10,043 nt of DNA from Euperipatoides rowelli (taxonomy: Eukaryota; Onychophora; Udeonychophora; Euonychophora; Peripatopsidae): NCBI GenBank assembly GCA_003024985.2, contig PXIH01S0003156.1. One strand, 5' to 3'. A model generated the notes under the pieces. It made no database searches. It was not told where the DNA came from and worked only from the letters and a program-made list of their open reading frames with translations. The position numbers were made by a program, and so were the translations under genes. This document shows, piece by piece, positions 7,376 to 10,043 of the stretch; the first letter of the stretch is position 1, and every line of letters starts with the position of its first letter.

Positions 7376-8370
7376 TGTTGATGAATGTTGAATAGTATTA
7401 AACTGTTAGCATTATTTCCAGTTATTATTATTTTTATATAGGCTAAATATTAAAATTAGATAGTATTTATGATGACATCATATGGTTTATCCATGAGTAA
7501 ATATTCTTAGCAAAAGATAACAGATTAGATGATGAGTTCTTACCTAACAATGGCAATTAACCTTCCTTTAATAGAATGACATTAATGAGATTTAACTGTA
7601 GTAAAATGACATTTTTTATAAGTATCAATTCCTTTTATGACCAGATAAAAAGCATTTGAAACAAAAAATTTGAGATTCATTAACTTTTATTAAGTATTAA
7701 AAAGGCTTAGTATTAACATTTATTTGCAGATTTTACTGATCAGAATCATTAGAACATTTATTTTCATTAAATGCTATGAATAAGCAATCTTTTAAAAAAA
7801 AAAAGATAGAAATACATAATTTAATTCAATAAAAAATCAATTTCTCAAGATTCTGTTTTCTTAGAACCTTAAATACTGTATGTATTACTACCAAAACAAC
7901 TAAAACTAAGCATGTTTAATGGTGTGGAACTAAATGAATGGGCAGTCTATTTTTTTTTATTTACAGTCCTAACCCCCACCCACTTTGAACACTGAACCTT
8001 AACTCATACTAAGTAATAACTATGCCCCAACTACAGTAACCTTAGGCACTGTACCCCAACCCTAATGATAATCGATACTTGGAATAAACCGGCTTGATTA
8101 TATTTTAGACTATTTTTATCAGGCAATACATGAACCAATCAGTGTTTTTATTCTTTAGTAATCAGTGCGGCTAAGTTTGCTTAGCAGACAGCATAGACTA
8201 TTGATGCAACTCCACTGTCCCTGCAGGGAAAATTGACACATAATTAAACATATTTATTATATGTATAAGATGTTAGGAGGTTATATGTTTTTTTTTTTGT
8301 TATCATAATAACGTTTCTTCCAAAATTTCATTAACAAAAATAACAAAAACAATATTAAATTTATACAAAT
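7376..8370. other. AT-rich intergenic DNA, nothing recognisable
   Basis: No coding stretch, RNA gene or clear repeat was found on either strand. Small curiosities are a perfect 12-bp palindrome TCCCTGCAGGGA at 8218-8229 and a short C-rich patch around 7972-8065. Homopolymer A and T runs are frequent. Confidence 0.6.
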
Positions 8371-8439
8371 ACTAGCTAAACTACCCAGCATTGCCTGGGA
8401 CAGGTCACAACATTACATGGGCCCTCTCCCACGCACCCC

Positions 8440-8752
8440 AACAATCTACAAATTTATTTTCATTGTTTACAATATGCAACCTACCAACATGCCAAATTTC
8501 AAATTTCTGCCATGTTGGGAAGTATGCTAAACAGTTCAGGGTCATTCCCCACCCTCACCCCACCCCCAAAAATCAAAAAAATATTTTTCCTTGTCTACAC
8601 TATCCAACCCACTCACATACCAAATTTCAAGTTTGTGCCATGTTGGGAAGCATGCTAAACACTTTAGGGTCATTCCCCACCCCCAAAAATCATAAAGTTT
8701 ATTTTTATTATCTCCACTATGCAACCTACCCAAATGCCAAAATTTCTTATTA
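8440..8752 (+). repeat. About 2.5 tandem copies of a 117-128 bp module
   Basis: The landmark CCAAATTTC or its variant occurs at 8492, 8620 and 8737, spacing 128 and 117 bp. Each full copy has TATGCAACCTACC-like sequence, CCAAATTTCAAGTTTGTGCC, ATGTTGGGAAGCATGCTAAA, GGGTCATTCCCCACC and a CCCCCAAAAATCA end. The first copy carries about 11 extra bases of C-rich sequence (CTCACCCCACC). The third copy breaks off after the landmark. The array lies within the interspersed repeat. Confidence 0.85.
8547..8567 (-). other. G-quadruplex-forming motif on the minus strand
   Basis: The plus strand has four C tracts, CCCC, CCC, CCCC and CCCCC, separated by one to three bases (8547-8550, 8552-8554, 8558-8561, 8563-8567). 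The minus strand therefore fits G3+N1-7 four times over. It exists only in the first tandem copy, because the second has lost the two middle tracts. Confidence 0.7.
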
Positions 8753-8955
8753 AAAATATTGTCCATTGTCTCCAAAACATCAATGATAACAAACAAACAT
8801 ACAAACAAACTTTATATTTCATATATTAAATAAACAGATGACCATAGCCTATAGAAATTTATTTGTATTTTAAATTCATATATAATTCTTAATTATGATT
8901 TCCCTTTCAAATTCTTAGTTGTAGTTTTTTCTGACTCAATATAATTATTTTTCCA

Positions 8956-8998
8956 AACACACACACACGCACGGCCAGGCGGGCACACACGCACGCAC

Positions 8999-9031
<33 letters not shown>

Positions 9032-9092
9032 GAGAGAGAGAGACATTCAAACAGATGAATGCATATGCATGCTCACATGACATACACATGTA

Positions 9093-9127
<35 letters not shown>

Positions 9128-9141
9128 AACGCACACACACA
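8956..9141. repeat. Compound (AC)n / (AG)n microsatellite
   Basis: An interrupted AC run covers 8956-9030 with GCACGCAC and GGCCAGGCGGGC variants. A short AG run follows at about 9031-9042, then unique spacer to about 9092, then a second AC run at 9094-9141 with ACATACAAACGC variants. The minus-strand ORFs here (for example at 8907-9140) read as Cys-Val repeats and are artefacts. Alternating purine-pyrimidine tracts of this length can adopt Z-DNA. Confidence 0.97.
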
Positions 9142-10043
9142 ATTTGAATCTTACTAATCTTTGTGTGTATGGGGTGACAGGAAGCCTCATAATCATCAAT
9201 ATCTCGTGAATATGGGAAATAAGTAATTGATATGACAATTAAAAATAAAATAGTTTATTTTTAAAGGATTAAGCCAATTAGCGTTTAGTTATTATAACAA
9301 ATCATCTCCAGACCTTAAGTCAAATCTTAATTAACGATGTTAACATGATACTACCTCCAGGAATAGAAAACTAAAAATCGATCAATCTAATATCTAGACA
9401 GGGTTTTAATTCAATTTTGTTATTTTTTTCTTCTTCTTCTAGTCAATATACTGTAAGTAATAGAATGTCATGTTTAAAGGTTATTTATGTTTACTTAATT
9501 GGATTTGTAAACGACGTTGAGGAGTGGGAGGAGAGGGAGTAAATTATCCTTAAACTTTAAGAGATAAGTTACTGTAGGGTAGATCAAAAGTTTTTATAAA
9601 CGAAATTAACTTTATCTATTTCTAAAGTAAACGATTGAAATCCTTAAGGCGTTTTCTTAATTAGAAACTAATATCTTCTAAAACCTGAGAGTTACGATTT
9701 TGGTCATAAAGTATTTTTATGTTATTTCCTAATCGTGTTTTTGTATAACATTTTTATTGAAAACATTATGCATTTAAAGGATACCAATGTTAATTAATAT
9801 CATAGACCTTCCATGATTATTCTATTTTATTAGCCTACTACTGTATTTTTGTCATACAGTTGTATGAATCAATATTTTTAATATAATGAGGTAGTTCAAA
9901 TGACAGTTTTTAATTGATAGATAAGTGAAATTGCAAATATCGATCCTTCATTGTTAATTCATCAGAGTTCTACATGAACTGAATATAATAGGAAATATTT
10001 CCAAATTAATCAGAATCAATCTTTTAATACAGGTGTTTGAGCC
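9142..10043. other. AT-rich DNA, nothing recognisable
   Basis: No coding stretch longer than chance, RNA gene, repeat unit or element terminus was recognised on either strand. A short TTCTTCTTCTTCTAG tract lies at about 9428-9441. Confidence 0.6.

Larger units (their letters stand above)
8371..8835 (+). mobile_element. Interspersed repeat headed by CTACCCAGCATTGCCTGGG
   Basis: The sequence ACTAGCTAAACTACCCAGCA followed by TTGCCTGGGACAGG resembles the CTACCCGGCRTTGCCCGGG-type start of abundant short retroelement-like repeats in many invertebrate genomes. The expected tail, ACAAACATACAAACAAAC followed by TTTATATTTCATATAT, is at about 8790-8828. Between them are phrases such as CCAAATTTCAAGTTTGTGCC and GGGTCATTCCCC that are typical of such repeats. 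No transposition protein is encoded; ORFs of 120 codons (plus, 8391-8753) and 88 codons (minus, 8542-8808) are products of the repeat. Family membership is from memory of the motif, not from a search. Confidence 0.55.

Noticed and set aside
7972-8065. C-rich patch as degenerate telomere or i-motif sequence
   Set aside because: The C tracts are too far apart and irregular, and no (CCCTAA)n or similar unit is present.
8218-8229. Perfect palindrome TCCCTGCAGGGA
   Set aside because: It is isolated, short and without a partner site or known factor; one such palindrome in 10 kb is unremarkable.
8391-8808. ORFs of 120 codons (plus) and 88 codons (minus)
   Set aside because: They run through the tandem module of a non-coding interspersed repeat; internal similarity follows the DNA repeat and no domain is visible.
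8907-9238. Cys-Val-rich minus-strand ORFs
   Set aside because: These are translations of the AC microsatellite.

Overview
This is a very AT-rich, gene-poor stretch of what looks like an animal nuclear genome, made of old interspersed and tandem repeats. No intact protein-coding gene, tRNA, rRNA or bacterial-type operon is visible. The evidence for an animal, probably an invertebrate such as a mollusc, is a decayed Ty3/gypsy retrotransposon resembling the Mag / K02A2.6-like group, a 5'-truncated Jockey/CR1-type LINE, a CCCAGCATTGCCTGGG-headed interspersed repeat and long (AC)n microsatellites. The species cannot be fixed from this.

Layout. Positions 1-155 are probably the 3' tail of a minus-strand LINE. 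A Ty3/gypsy element spans about 156-6719. Its two LTRs (156-323 and 6562-6719) are about 85% identical by hand count, and a 5-bp direct repeat TTAAA flanks it (151-155 and 6720-6724). Decayed gag (about 2632-3310), protease (3583-3830), reverse transcriptase (3973-4720), RNase H (4890-5266), linker (5282-5525) and integrase (5524-6505) lie in canonical order on the plus strand, scattered over all three frames with many stops. Between the 5' LTR and gag sit about 2.3 kb that such an element should not contain. This stretch holds an 85-nt hairpin, a MITE-like inverted repeat, and two adjoining and apparently related tandem-repeat families (about 96 bp and about 52-60 bp units). Immediately right of the 3' LTR, the minus strand at 6725-7375 encodes the decayed C-terminal part of a LINE reverse-transcriptase ORF. 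The best reading is that the gypsy element inserted into the end of an already 5'-truncated LINE.

Positions 7376-8370 hold nothing recognisable. Positions 8371-8835 are an interspersed repeat containing about 2.5 tandem copies of a 117-128 bp module and a minus-strand G-quadruplex motif. Positions 8956-9141 are a compound AC/AG microsatellite, and 9142-10043 is featureless AT-rich DNA.

Nothing here works as a cellular system. The window is a record of layered insertions. The observations most worth checking are the nested insertion, the related pair of tandem arrays, the stable hairpin, and a 134-codon stop-free stretch in the integrase C-terminus.
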